A stretch of 64,000 bases of DNA from GCA-003244245 sp035606945 (GTDB lineage Bacteria; Actinomycetota; Actinomycetes; Mycobacteriales; Pseudonocardiaceae): positions 62,001 through 126,000 of the forward strand of contig DATNDR010000036.1 in the NCBI GenBank assembly GCA_035606945.1, read 5' to 3'. The stretch's first letter is position 1, and the number at the start of each line of letters is the position of its first letter. The notes beneath the pieces were generated by a model. It ran no database searches and had not been told where the DNA came from. It saw only the letters and a program-made list of their open reading frames with translations. Shown in pieces: positions 33,781 through 42,346 of the stretch. A program made the position numbers and the translations under genes.

Positions 33781-34944
33781 GTGCCAGCAGAGCACGAGCC
33801 TCGGATTGAGACGCTCGCCGTGCATGCCGGTGAGCGCCGACCCGGACCCGACGGCTCGGTGGTGTTTCCGATTTACCAGTCCACGGTTTTCTCCGTGGAG
33901 CCAGGCACCAGCTACCACGACCTCAGATACCTCCGGCTGAGCTCGACGCCATCGCAGACCTACCTGCACGACAAGCTGGCGACGCTGGAATCCGCTGAGG
34001 CTGCGGTGGCGACCTGCTCCGGCATGGCGGCGGTGACGGCGACGCTGCACACCCTGCTGCGCGCCGGAGACCATCTACTGGCCGGCGACTGCCTGTACGG
34101 CGGCACCCATGATTTCCTCACCCACCACGCCGCCGATCTCGGCTGGAGTTACACGTTCCTCGATCCGAGCCGGCCCGAGACGTGGGAGGCGGCCCGCACT
34201 CCCCGCAGCCGGGCAATTCTGGTGGAGACGATCACGAATCCGCTGATGCGAGTGGGGCGGTTGCGGGAGATGGTCGCCTTCGCCCGGCGCCACAAGCTGG
34301 TGACCGTGATCGACAATACTTTCGCGACCCCGGTGAACCTCCGGCCTGTTTCGATCGGGTTCGATCTGTGCTTCAACAGCGCGACGAAGTACCTCAACGG
34401 CCACTCCGACATCGTCGCGGGTAGCGTCGCGGGCAGCACGAACCTGATCAACCGGGTTCGGCGCACCCTGAACCATTACGGCGCCAGCCTGGATCCGCAT
34501 GCCGGCTTCCTGCTGGCCCGGGGCCTGAAGACGTTGGCCCTACGGGTCCGTGCGTGCAACGACAACGCCGCCGTGCTGGCTCATTTTCTCAGCGAGCACC
34601 CGACGGTGGCCGCAGTCAACTACCCGGGGCTGCGTTCCCATCCTGATCACGCACACGCGGCACAGCTGCTCGCAGGCTTCGGTGGCATGCTCAGCATACG
34701 CCTTGCAGGTGGTAGGGACGCTGCCGAGAGCCTGTTGGAGGCATTGCGAATCCCGTATGTAGCGCCGAGCCTCGGCGGCGTCGAGACGCTCATCACCCGG
34801 CCGGCAGCCACCTCGCATGCGGGCATGAATCGGGAAGACCGGGAACGCATCGGTATCACCGACGAGCTGATCCGGGTGAGCTGCGGCGTCGAGGCTTGCG
34901 ACGATCTCATCGCCGACTTCGCCCAGGCGCTGGCGCAGGTGTGA
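33781..34944 (+). CDS. PLP-dependent trans-sulfuration enzyme (Cys/Met metabolism family)
   Basis: The protein has 387 residues. The PLP lysine lies in SATKYLNGHSDIVAG, with YGGTHDFLTHH, the VETITNP loop and IDNTFATP. The family covers cystathionine gamma-synthase, gamma-lyase and methionine gamma-lyase; sequence alone does not decide which. The GTG start has GAGGAG upstream. It lies between the VapBC pair and the ilvB attenuator, outside the mycobacterial order. Confidence 0.88.
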   Translation: MPAEHEPRIETLAVHAGERRPGPDGSVVFPIYQSTVFSVEPGTSYHDLRYLRLSSTPSQTYLHDKLATLESAEAAVATCSGMAAVTATLHTLLRAGDHLLAGDCLYGGTHDFLTHHAADLGWSYTFLDPSRPETWEAARTPRSRAILVETITNPLMRVGRLREMVAFARRHKLVTVIDNTFATPVNLRPVSIGFDLCFNSATKYLNGHSDIVAGSVAGSTNLINRVRRTLNHYGASLDPHAGFLLARGLKTLALRVRACNDNAAVLAHFLSEHPTVAAVNYPGLRSHPDHAHAAQLLAGFGGMLSIRLAGGRDAAESLLEALRIPYVAPSLGGVETLITRPAATSHAGMNREDRERIGITDELIRVSCGVEACDDLIADFAQALAQV

Positions 34945-34998
34945 CCAGTGATGCCCGCCAGGGCCTGCTCCCAACATGCGGGAGCGAGTTTTACTAAG

Positions 34999-35028
34999 TT
35001 GACGGTGCCTGGGTGCGCCGGTTACGGT
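34999..35028 (+). promoter_or_regulatory. ilvB promoter
   Basis: TTGACG (34999-35004) and TACGGT (35023-35028) are 18 bp apart. The start site falls at the leader-peptide ATG, 7 nt after the -10 box, so the leader is probably translated from a leaderless mRNA. Confidence 0.6.
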
Positions 35029-35035
35029 CGGCGAC

Positions 35036-35080
35036 ATGCTTATCCCCACCGTCCTCGTACGTCGAAGGCGCGTCGTCTGA
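35036..35080 (+). CDS. ilvB leader peptide (attenuator)
   Basis: The 14-residue ORF reads MLIPTVLVRRRRVV. Seven of the 14 codons are Leu, Ile or Val, and two Val codons precede the stop. This is the classic regulatory-peptide composition for branched-chain amino-acid operons. It has no ribosome-binding site, and the promoter places the start site at or next to the ATG. Confidence 0.85.
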   Translation: MLIPTVLVRRRRVV

Positions 35081-35102
35081 AGAATCACAGACGTCGACGC
35101 GC
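35068..35102 (+). promoter_or_regulatory. ilvB leader pause/anti-structure hairpin
   Basis: GCGCGTCG (35068-35075) pairs with 35095-35102, and TCTG (35076-35079) with CAGA (35088-35091), leaving a 3-nt bulge. It overlaps the last codons of the leader peptide, so ribosome position would decide whether it forms. Confidence 0.6.
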
Positions 35103-35103
35103 C

Positions 35104-35142
35104 AACCCTCGCTTGAGCCCGACCGGGCGGCGAGGGTTTTTT
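35104..35142 (+). terminator. ilvB attenuator terminator
   Basis: AACCCTCGC (35104-35112) pairs with GCGAGGGTT (35130-35138) and an inner GCCC/GGGC adds four pairs. A run of six T ends at 35142, so it is a strong intrinsic terminator 53 nt before ilvB. Confidence 0.9.
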
Positions 35143-35195
35143 GATGCCCGGGGCTGTGTAAGCGAGACAGCAAGCGATGAAAATAAGGCAGGACC

Positions 35196-37022
35196 ATGAC
35201 AACCGCGACTCCCAGAGACGTGTCCATACCGATGCCGACCCCGACGCAACCGCCCAGACCAGCTCCGCCGGTAGGCGCACCGGTGCGAGTCAGCGGCGCG
35301 CAGTCTCTCGTGCGCTCGTTGGAAGCGCTCGGGTGCGAAGCCGTGTTCGGCATCCCGGGCGGCACGATCCTGCCTGCCTATGACCCGTTGCTCGACTCCA
35401 CGAAGGTCCGCCACGTGCTGGTCCGCCACGAGCAGGGCGCCGGGCACGCCGCGACAGGTTATGCCCAAGCCACCGGGCGGGTCGGGGTGTGCATGGCGAC
35501 GTCCGGCCCCGGTGCCACGAACCTGGTCACCCCACTGGCCGACGCGCACATGGACTCGGTGCCGGTGGTAGCCATCACCGGCCAGCAAACCAGAGCACTG
35601 ATCGGTACGGACGCCTTCCAGGAAGCGGACATCACCGGCATCACCATGCCGGTCACCAAGCACAATATGCTGGTGAAGGATCCGGCGGAGATCCCGAGGG
35701 CGATCGCGGAAGCCTTCCACCTGGCCGCTACCGGCCGCCCGGGCCCCGTGCTGGTGGACATTCCCAAGGACGTGCTGCAGGAGCAGACCTATTTCCTGTG
35801 GCCGCCGGAGCTGCAGCTGCCCGGATACCGGCCGACCACCCGGCCGCACGGCAAGCAGATCCGCGAGGCGGCCCGGCTCCTGGCGAACGCCCGACGCCCG
35901 GTGCTCTACGTCGGGGGTGGTGTGATCAAGGCGCGGGCCACCGCGGCGTTGCGGGAGTTGGCCGAGCTCACCGGGGCGCCGGTGGTGACCACGTTGATGG
36001 CGCGCGGCGCCTTCCCGGATTCGCACCCGCAGCACGTGGGGATGCCGGGTATGCACGGCACGGTGGCCGCGGTCGCGGCGATGCAGCGCTCAGACCTGCT
36101 GGTGGCGCTCGGTGCCCGGTTCGATGACCGGGTCACCGGGCAGTTGTCGTCGTTCGCGCCGGGCGCCGCAGTGGTGCACGCCGACATCGACCCAGCGGAG
36201 ATCTCGAAGAACCGCCGGGCGGACGTACCCATCGTCGGCGACTGTGCCGAGGTGATCGGCGAGCTGATCGAGGCGGTGCGCGCCGAATTTCAGACCACCA
36301 GTCCGGATCTGGGTGCTTGGTGGCGGCAGCTGCGCAAGTGGCAGCAGACGTTCCCGCTGGGCTATGACCGTCCCACCGACGGGATGCTGGCTCCGCAATA
36401 CGCGATCGAGCGGATCGGTGCGCTGGTCGGCCCCGATGCGATCTACACCGCCGGAGTGGGCCAGCACCAGATGTGGGCGGCGCAGTTCATCAAGTACGAA
36501 AATCCCGGCAGCTGGATCAACTCCGGTGGGCTGGGCACGATGGGTTTCGCGGTGCCTGCTGCGATGGGCGCCAAGCTGGGTAGGCCCGATGTCGTGGTGT
36601 GGGCCATCGACGGCGACGGCAGCTTCCAGATGACCAACCAGGAGCTGGCCACCTGCGCGATCGAGCATATTCCGATCAAAGTCGCTGTGATCAATAACGG
36701 CAGCCTGGGCATGGTCCGCCAGTGGCAGACTCTGTTCTACTCCGAGCGCTACTCGCAGACCGACCTCGGCACCCACTCCCGTATTCCGGATTTCGTCAAG
36801 CTCGCCGAGGCATTGGGCTGCGTGGGCCTGCGCTGTGAGGCAGAGCCGGACGTCGACAGCGTGATCGGACAGGCCATGGAGATCGACGACCGCCCGGTCG
36901 TGATCGACTTTGTGGTGGGCAAAGACGCCCAGGTGTGGCCGATGGTCGCGGCCGGCACCGGAAACAACCACATCATGGCGGCCCGCGACATCCGCCCCCT
37001 GTTCGACGAGGACGGGTCATGA
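35196..37022 (+). CDS. ilvB: Acetolactate synthase, large subunit
   Basis: The protein has 608 residues. It condenses two pyruvates, or pyruvate with 2-oxobutyrate, in valine/leucine and isoleucine synthesis. The TPP glutamate lies in VRHEQGAGHAATGYA, the FAD-binding segment around LVALGARFDDRVTG, and the C-terminal TPP motif in IDGDGSFQMTNQELAT with VINNGSLGMVRQWQ. An N-terminal Pro/Thr-rich extension of about 25 residues precedes the core. The gene follows an attenuator and overlaps ilvN as ATGA. Confidence 0.97.
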   Translation: MTTATPRDVSIPMPTPTQPPRPAPPVGAPVRVSGAQSLVRSLEALGCEAVFGIPGGTILPAYDPLLDSTKVRHVLVRHEQGAGHAATGYAQATGRVGVCMATSGPGATNLVTPLADAHMDSVPVVAITGQQTRALIGTDAFQEADITGITMPVTKHNMLVKDPAEIPRAIAEAFHLAATGRPGPVLVDIPKDVLQEQTYFLWPPELQLPGYRPTTRPHGKQIREAARLLANARRPVLYVGGGVIKARATAALRELAELTGAPVVTTLMARGAFPDSHPQHVGMPGMHGTVAAVAAMQRSDLLVALGARFDDRVTGQLSSFAPGAAVVHADIDPAEISKNRRADVPIVGDCAEVIGELIEAVRAEFQTTSPDLGAWWRQLRKWQQTFPLGYDRPTDGMLAPQYAIERIGALVGPDAIYTAGVGQHQMWAAQFIKYENPGSWINSGGLGTMGFAVPAAMGAKLGRPDVVVWAIDGDGSFQMTNQELATCAIEHIPIKVAVINNGSLGMVRQWQTLFYSERYSQTDLGTHSRIPDFVKLAEALGCVGLRCEAEPDVDSVIGQAMEIDDRPVVIDFVVGKDAQVWPMVAAGTGNNHIMAARDIRPLFDEDGS

Positions 37023-37525
37023 CCACGCACACCATGTCGGTGCTGGTGGAGAACAAGCCGGGCGTGCTGGCCAGGGTGGCCGGGCTGTTCAGCCGCCGCG
37101 GGTTCAACATCCACTCGCTGGCGGTCGGGCCCACCGAGAATCCGGACATCTCCCGGATGACCATCGTGGTGGCAGTCGACGAGTTGCCCTTGGAGCAGGT
37201 GACCAAGCAGCTCAACAAGCTGATCAACGTCATCAAGATCGTGGAGCTGGATCCGGTGATGGCGGTGCAGCGCGAACTGCTGCTGGTCAAGGTCCGGGCC
37301 GACACCACGGTGCGTTCCCAGGTGCTCGAGACGGTCACGTTGTTCCGTGCCAAGGTGGTCGACGTCTCCCCGGAGGCGCTGACCATCGAGGCCACCGGCA
37401 CCGCCGACAAGCTCGACGCGCTGCTGCGGATGCTCGACCCCTACGGCATCCGGGAAATAGCCCAATCCGGCATGGTCGCCCTCGGCCGTGGTCCCCGCGC
37501 CATCACCGCCGGTTCCCTGCGCTAA
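37019..37525 (+). CDS. ilvN: Acetolactate synthase, regulatory subunit
   Basis: The protein has 168 residues. An N-terminal ACT domain (LVENKPGVLARVAGLFSRRG, then FNIHSLAVGPTE) gives valine feedback inhibition and activates IlvB. The C-terminal domain (VKVRADTTVRSQVLETVTLF) is also typical. The ATG overlaps the ilvB stop by 4 bases. Confidence 0.96.
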   Translation: MTTHTMSVLVENKPGVLARVAGLFSRRGFNIHSLAVGPTENPDISRMTIVVAVDELPLEQVTKQLNKLINVIKIVELDPVMAVQRELLLVKVRADTTVRSQVLETVTLFRAKVVDVSPEALTIEATGTADKLDALLRMLDPYGIREIAQSGMVALGRGPRAITAGSLR

Positions 37526-37543
37526 CCCGTCCGCTGCCCCAGA

Positions 37544-37609
37544 CCGCGTTCTGGATGCAGAACGCTGTTTTGTGGCCCCGAATCACCGCATTCTGCATCC
37601 AGAACGCGG
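37544..37609. repeat. 66-bp nested palindrome upstream of ilvC
   Basis: Two 22-bp arms (37544-37565 and 37588-37609) are complementary with one mismatch. Each arm is itself a palindrome (GCGTTCTG..CAGAACGC and GCATTCTG..CAGAACGC). The last base is 32 nt before the ilvC start. It could be a pair of operators, an RNA hairpin, or a mobile palindrome. Confidence 0.8.
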
Positions 37610-37641
37610 AATCTTTTCAGCTCAGAGCAAGGAGCGAGTAG

Positions 37642-38655
37642 ATGAGTGCACAGGTGTTCTACGACCAGGATGCTGATCTGGCGGTGATCAGCGGGCGGAA
37701 GGTCGCCGTGATCGGGTACGGCAGCCAGGGACATGCGCACGCGCTGAGCCTGCGCGATTCCGGAGTCGACGTCCGGGTCGGCCTGCCCGAGGGCTCGAAG
37801 TCACGTCCGAAAGCAGCCGACGAGGGTCTGTCGGTGGTCACGCCGGCGCAAGCGGCCGCCGAGGCCGATGTCATCATGATCCTCGCGCCGGACACCAAGC
37901 AGCGCACCATCTACGCCCAGGACATCGCACCGAACTTGAATTCGGGCGATGCGCTGATGTTCGGGCACGGCTTCAACATCCGGTACCGACTGATCGAGGC
38001 ACCGTCCGATGTGGACGTCGCCATGGTGGCACCGAAGGGACCGGGGCACCTGGTCCGTCGGCAATTCGTCGACGGCAAGGGGGTGCCCTGCCTGATCGCG
38101 GTCGAGCAGGATCCCAGCGGAGGTGCCCAGGCGTTGGCGCTGTCGTATGCCAAGGCGATCGGTGGCACTCGCGCCGGGGTGATCAAGACAACATTCACCG
38201 AGGAGACCGAGACCGACTTGTTCGGTGAGCAGACGGTGCTCTGCGGCGGGCTCACCGCGCTGGTCCAGGCCGGCTTCGAGGTGCTCACCGAAGCCGGGTA
38301 TGCACCCGAGGTCGCGTATTTCGAATGCCTGCACGAGGTCAAGCTGATCGTCGATCTGATGTACGAGGGCGGTATCTCCCGGATGCGTTACTCGATCTCC
38401 GACACCGCCGAGTACGGCGACCTCACCCGTGGACCGCGGATCATCACGCCGCAGGTCAAAGACGAGATGCGCCGGATCCTCGCCGAGATCCAGGACGGTA
38501 GCTTCGCCCAGGAGTGGGTTACCGAGGACGACAACGGCCGGCCGAACTTCACCAAGCTGCGCGCAGAGGGAGAGCGCCACCCCGTCGAGCAGGTCGGCGC
38601 GCGGTTGCGGGGATTGATGTCCTGGATCGACCGCCCGCTCACCGACACCGCCTGA
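37642..38655 (+). CDS. ilvC: Ketol-acid reductoisomerase (class I)
   Basis: The protein has 337 residues. It converts acetolactate or acetohydroxybutyrate to the dihydroxy-acid using NADPH. The Rossmann motif VIGYGSQGHAHALSLRDSG is followed by KGPGHLVRRQFVDGKGVP and a C-terminal knotted domain with TETDLFGEQTVLCGG and the active-site region FECLHEVKLIVDLMYEGG. It follows ilvN with 116 bp between, filled by the nested palindrome. Confidence 0.97.
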   Translation: MSAQVFYDQDADLAVISGRKVAVIGYGSQGHAHALSLRDSGVDVRVGLPEGSKSRPKAADEGLSVVTPAQAAAEADVIMILAPDTKQRTIYAQDIAPNLNSGDALMFGHGFNIRYRLIEAPSDVDVAMVAPKGPGHLVRRQFVDGKGVPCLIAVEQDPSGGAQALALSYAKAIGGTRAGVIKTTFTEETETDLFGEQTVLCGGLTALVQAGFEVLTEAGYAPEVAYFECLHEVKLIVDLMYEGGISRMRYSISDTAEYGDLTRGPRIITPQVKDEMRRILAEIQDGSFAQEWVTEDDNGRPNFTKLRAEGERHPVEQVGARLRGLMSWIDRPLTDTA

Positions 38656-38663
38656 GCTACCGC

Positions 38664-38887
38664 ATGGCGCTATCGCTATCAGATAGTCCGAGCTGCGCAA
38701 TAACAATGCGGAGATCATGCGGCGAGTAGCCGCTGGGGAGTCCTTCACGGTAACGGTGCACGGCCAACCGGTCGCCGACTTGGTACCCCACCAGCGGCTC
38801 GGCCACCGGCAGCGCCGAACTCGGCGGCTGGTTCCAGCGGCAGAGTTCGACGCGACCGACCCCTGGAATGAGGCTCGCACCAGATGA
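38664..38887 (+). pseudogene. Phd/YefM antitoxin (VapB), frameshifted
   Basis: From 38690 the frame reads ELRNNNAEIMRRVAAGESFT, then VTVHGQPVADLVPHQR and RRLVPAAEFDATDPWNEA, the standard Phd pattern. In the upstream frame the ATG at 38664 begins MALSLSDS; the two halves join only if one base is added near 38686-38689. As it stands the antitoxin cannot be made. The stop overlaps the toxin ATG (ATGA). Confidence 0.7.
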
Positions 38888-39153
38888 CCGGGCGCAAAGC
38901 GCTCCTCGACACTTCGGTCCTTGTCGATCCGCCGGCACAGGGAATTGCCTCGTTCGCCGACGAAGAGAGCATCAGTGCTGTCACGGTGGCGGAACTGCAT
39001 TACGGCGTCGGCGCGAGCACCGATGCGGTGGAGTAGCTGCATCGGCGGCAGCGTCAAGCTGGATGAAATCCCCGCCCACGCCGAAGGGATCTGCTGATCG
39101 CCGCCACCGCGCTACGCCTGGAAGGCGTGCTCACCGTCATCGACGTGCGCTGA
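38884..39153 (+). pseudogene. VapC PIN-domain toxin, broken by stops and deletion
   Basis: The frame opens MTGRKALLDTSVLVDPP and SAVTVAELHYGVGA, the PIN N-terminus. It meets in-frame stops at 39034 and 39064, then continues with DLLIAATALRLEGVLTVIDV, the PIN C-terminal core. Only 89 codons remain of about 130, so a piece is also deleted. Confidence 0.7.
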
Positions 39154-39197
39154 TTCGACGTCTCCGCGCCACGCATCGAGCGGTGCCGGCGCCTCAG

Positions 39198-39203
39198 TAG
39201 AGT
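39198..39203 (+). promoter_or_regulatory. -10 box of serA, probably leaderless
   Basis: TAGAGT ends 8 nt before the serA GTG and no ribosome-binding site intervenes, so the mRNA likely starts at the codon. Confidence 0.45.
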
Positions 39204-39211
39204 GGATAGTC

Positions 39212-40810
39212 GTGAGCGCACTGAGCCGACCCGTAGTTTTGATTGCTGAGAAGCTTGCACCGTCGGTGCTGGATGTCTTCGGTGATGAGTTCGACGTCCA
39301 GCACGTCGATGGCACCGACCGTCAAGCCCTGTTCGAGGCGCTGGCGGTGGCCGAGGCGCTGCTGGTGCGCTCGGCTACCCGAGTGGATGCCGAGGCGCTC
39401 GGGCGCGCCCCTCGGCTCAAGGTCGTGGCCAGGGCCGGGGTGGGGCTGGACAACATCGACGTGCCGGCGGCCACCGACCGCGGTGTGATGGTGGTCAACG
39501 CACCTATCTCCAACATCGTCTCGGCGGCTGAACACGCGGTCGCATTGCTGCTGGCGGTGGCTCGCCGGATCCCGGCCGCCGATGCCAGCCTGCGCAGCGG
39601 GCAATGGCGGCGCAGTTCGTTCAGCGGCGTCGAGCTGGCCGGCAAGACCATCGGCGTGGTGGGCCTGGGCAAGATCGGTCAGCTGGTGGCGCAGCGGCTG
39701 GCGGCGTTCGGAACCGATCTGATCGCTTATGACCCCTATGTGTCCCCGGCGCGAGCCACCCAGCTGGGAATCGAACTGGTCGATCTGGACGAATTGCTGT
39801 CCCGTGCGGATGCCATCTCCATCCACTTGCCCAAGACTGCCGAGACGCTCGGGCTGATCGGTGCTGACCAGCTCGTCAAGACCAAACCGGGCGTGTTGAT
39901 CATCAATGCCGCTCGCGGTGGCTTGGTCGACGAGCAGGCGCTAGCCGACGCGGTGCGCAGCGGCCAGGTCGGCGGGGCCGGCATCGACGTGTTCAGCATC
40001 GAGCCGTGCACCGCCAGCCCGTTGTTCGAGCTGCCCCAGGTGGTGGTCACCCCACACCTGGGAGCCTCCACCGCCGAGGCGCAGGATCGGGCGGGTACCG
40101 ATGTGGCGCGCAGCGTAGTGCTGGCGTTGCGCGGCGAGTTCGTGCCGGACGCCGTCAACGTGATCAGCGGCGGGGTGGTGGGCGAGGAGATCAGGCCCTG
40201 GCTGCCGTTGACCCAGAAGCTGGGCACCGTGCTGGCGACCCTGACCGCGCGCTCGCCTGACTCGGTGACCGTCGACGTTCGCGGTGAGCTGGCCGCCGAG
40301 GACGTCTCCGTCCTCCGGCTTGCGGCATTGCGCGGCATCTTTACCGGCGTGGTGGACGAACAGGTCACGTTCGTCAACGCGCCGCGGCTGGCCCAGGAAC
40401 GCGGGGTCGCCATCGCCGTGTCCAGCGCGCCGGAAAGCCCCACCCACCGCAGCGTGGTCAGCGTGCGGGGAACCTTCGCCGACGGCACCGGCTACTCCGT
40501 CTCGGGAACGCTGGCCGGACCCGCACAGGTCCCCAAACTGGTCGAGGTCAACGGTCGCAACTTCGACTTACGGGCTCAAGGCGAGGCGGTTCTGCTGGAA
40601 TACCCGGACCGCCCCGGCGTAATGGGAATCGTCGGCACGCTGCTGGGTAAGGCGGGGATCAACATCGAGGCGGCCCAGATCAGCCAGACCACCGCGGGCA
40701 GCGATGCGATCATGATGCTGCGAGTGGACCGAGCCGTTCCCGCCGAAGTGCTGGCGGCGATCGGACCGTCGGTGGGCGCTCGCACCGCTCGCCCGATCAC
40801 CTTTGGTTAG
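39212..40810 (+). CDS. serA: D-3-phosphoglycerate dehydrogenase
   Basis: The protein has 532 residues, the long type 1 form with an intervening domain and a C-terminal ACT domain. It is the first step of serine synthesis. The NAD motif VVGLGKIGQLVAQRL, the arginine loop NAARGGLVDEQAL and the catalytic histidine in VVVTPHLGAST are present. The ACT domain ends the protein (LEYPDRPGVMGIVGTLLG). It starts with GTG and probably has no mRNA leader. Confidence 0.96.
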   Translation: MSALSRPVVLIAEKLAPSVLDVFGDEFDVQHVDGTDRQALFEALAVAEALLVRSATRVDAEALGRAPRLKVVARAGVGLDNIDVPAATDRGVMVVNAPISNIVSAAEHAVALLLAVARRIPAADASLRSGQWRRSSFSGVELAGKTIGVVGLGKIGQLVAQRLAAFGTDLIAYDPYVSPARATQLGIELVDLDELLSRADAISIHLPKTAETLGLIGADQLVKTKPGVLIINAARGGLVDEQALADAVRSGQVGGAGIDVFSIEPCTASPLFELPQVVVTPHLGASTAEAQDRAGTDVARSVVLALRGEFVPDAVNVISGGVVGEEIRPWLPLTQKLGTVLATLTARSPDSVTVDVRGELAAEDVSVLRLAALRGIFTGVVDEQVTFVNAPRLAQERGVAIAVSSAPESPTHRSVVSVRGTFADGTGYSVSGTLAGPAQVPKLVEVNGRNFDLRAQGEAVLLEYPDRPGVMGIVGTLLGKAGINIEAAQISQTTAGSDAIMMLRVDRAVPAEVLAAIGPSVGARTARPITFG

Positions 40811-40811
40811 C

Positions 40812-40847
40812 GCGGGCGTAACAGCGTTATAGAACTATTATGCCCGC
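40812..40847 (+). terminator. Hairpin after serA
   Basis: GCGGGCGTAA (40812-40821) pairs with TTATGCCCGC (40838-40847), 10 bp with one G-U pair, beginning one base after the serA stop. There is no T-run, but the position suits a transcript end. Confidence 0.55.
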
Positions 40848-41021
40848 CCAAGGCGCCTGCGCCGCTAGCGGGTTGCGTCTCGGCGGTCCATGATGGCGGC
40901 AGGCATACCCGTTCGAGTGTCCCCGTTTGGAGTATCCGCCGTGCGGTGCTCTGTGTAGCTGCGAGTAACCTGCCCGCTGCGGAGGGTCCCCATGGCGGGG
41001 GCCGGGCACTGGAGGTGGCTC

Positions 41022-42071
41022 ATGCGGCTCGCGGTGATCCCCGGTGACGGGATTGGTCCGGAGGTGATCGGCGAAGCGCTCAAGGTTCTGGACGAGGTCG
41101 CTCCCGATGCCGAGACCACGCCCTTCGATCTCGGCGCCGCGCGCTGGCACGCCACCGGGGAGTTACTCCCGGAGTCGGTGCTGGGTGATCTGCGCCAACA
41201 CGATGCCATCCTGCTCGGCGCCGTCGGAGATCCCTCGGTGCCCAGCGGCATCCTCGAGCGCGGATTGCTGCTGCGGTTGCGTTTCGAGCTGGATCACCAC
41301 GTGAACCTGCGCCCGGCGCGGCTGTACCCCGGGGTGCGCAGCCCCATCGCGGACCCGGGAAGCATCGACATGATCATGGTCCGGGAGGGCACCGAGGGTC
41401 CCTATGCAGGCAATGGTGGGTTGCTGCGCAAGGACACCCCGCATGAGATCGCCACCGAGGTCAGCATCAACACCGCCTTCGGCGTGGAACGGGTGGTGCG
41501 CGACGCCTTCGCCAGGGCGGCCGCCCGCCCCCGCCGGCACCTGACCCTGGTGCACAAGACCAACGTGCTCACCCACGCCGGATCGCTGTGGTCGCGCATC
41601 GTGGAGGAGGTGTCGCTGCAACATCCTGATGTGACGGTGTCCTACCAGCACGTCGATGCGGCCACCATCCACCTGGTCACCGATCCCGGCCGGTTCGACG
41701 TGATTGTCACCGACAACCTGTTCGGCGATATCCTGACCGACCTCGCGGCCGCCGTCACCGGCGGGATCGGCTTGGCCGCCAGCGGTAACCTCGATGTCAC
41801 TCGCCGCAATCCCAGCATGTTCGAGCCGGTGCACGGCTCTGCCCCGGACATCGCCGGCCAGGGCATTGCCGATCCGACGGCTGCGGTGCTGTCGATCGGG
41901 CTCATGCTCGCGCATCTGGGTATGGATGAGGCTGCCCGCCGGGTGGAGGCTGCGGTGGCCTTCGACCTCGCCACCCGTGATCACACCCATCCCGGCGGCA
42001 CCCACGCCATCGGTGACCGCCTAGCAGCCCTGGTCTCCTCCAGCCAGCGCGTCGAGCGGGCCGGCCTCTAG
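41022..42071 (+). CDS. leuB: 3-isopropylmalate dehydrogenase
   Basis: The protein has 349 residues. It oxidatively decarboxylates 3-isopropylmalate in leucine synthesis. The start LAVIPGDGIGPEVI, the substrate-binding arginines in LLLRLRFELDHHVNLRPARL and DNLFGDILTDLAAAVTGGIG match the family. Two ATGs each have GGAGG 6 nt upstream (40992 and 41022); the second begins exactly at the family N-terminus, and the first would add ten odd residues. Confidence 0.95.
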   Translation: MRLAVIPGDGIGPEVIGEALKVLDEVAPDAETTPFDLGAARWHATGELLPESVLGDLRQHDAILLGAVGDPSVPSGILERGLLLRLRFELDHHVNLRPARLYPGVRSPIADPGSIDMIMVREGTEGPYAGNGGLLRKDTPHEIATEVSINTAFGVERVVRDAFARAAARPRRHLTLVHKTNVLTHAGSLWSRIVEEVSLQHPDVTVSYQHVDAATIHLVTDPGRFDVIVTDNLFGDILTDLAAAVTGGIGLAASGNLDVTRRNPSMFEPVHGSAPDIAGQGIADPTAAVLSIGLMLAHLGMDEAARRVEAAVAFDLATRDHTHPGGTHAIGDRLAALVSSSQRVERAGL

Positions 42072-42097
42072 CTGGCTCCTATCCATATCGGCGCGTG

Positions 42098-42346
42098 TCA
42101 GAGCACGTCGAATTCGCCATCCTTGGCGCCGAGCACGAACGCCTCCCACTCAGCCGGCGTGAAGATCAGTGTCTCGGAGTCCACCGGATTCTCCGAGCTG
42201 CGCATCGCGACGTAGCCGTCCTGCACGAACGCAATCTCCAGATGCGGGCCCTCGAGCGCCTCGGAGCCTGCGGCGCGCTGCCACACTGCGTTCGACAGAT
42301 CGATTGTGCCGCGGATGTGCTTCTTGTCGTCGACGATGTCGCTCAT
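42098..42346 (-). CDS. DUF397 protein
   Basis: The protein has 82 residues. It ends with the DUF397 pattern: VAMRSSENPVDSETLIFTPA and EWEAFVLGAKDGEFD. Members are common in Pseudonocardiaceae and Streptomyces, often next to XRE-type regulators, though none is visible here. Its ATG overlaps the glycosyltransferase stop by 4 bases. Confidence 0.85.
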   Translation of the reverse strand: MSDIVDDKKHIRGTIDLSNAVWQRAAGSEALEGPHLEIAFVQDGYVAMRSSENPVDSETLIFTPAEWEAFVLGAKDGEFDVL

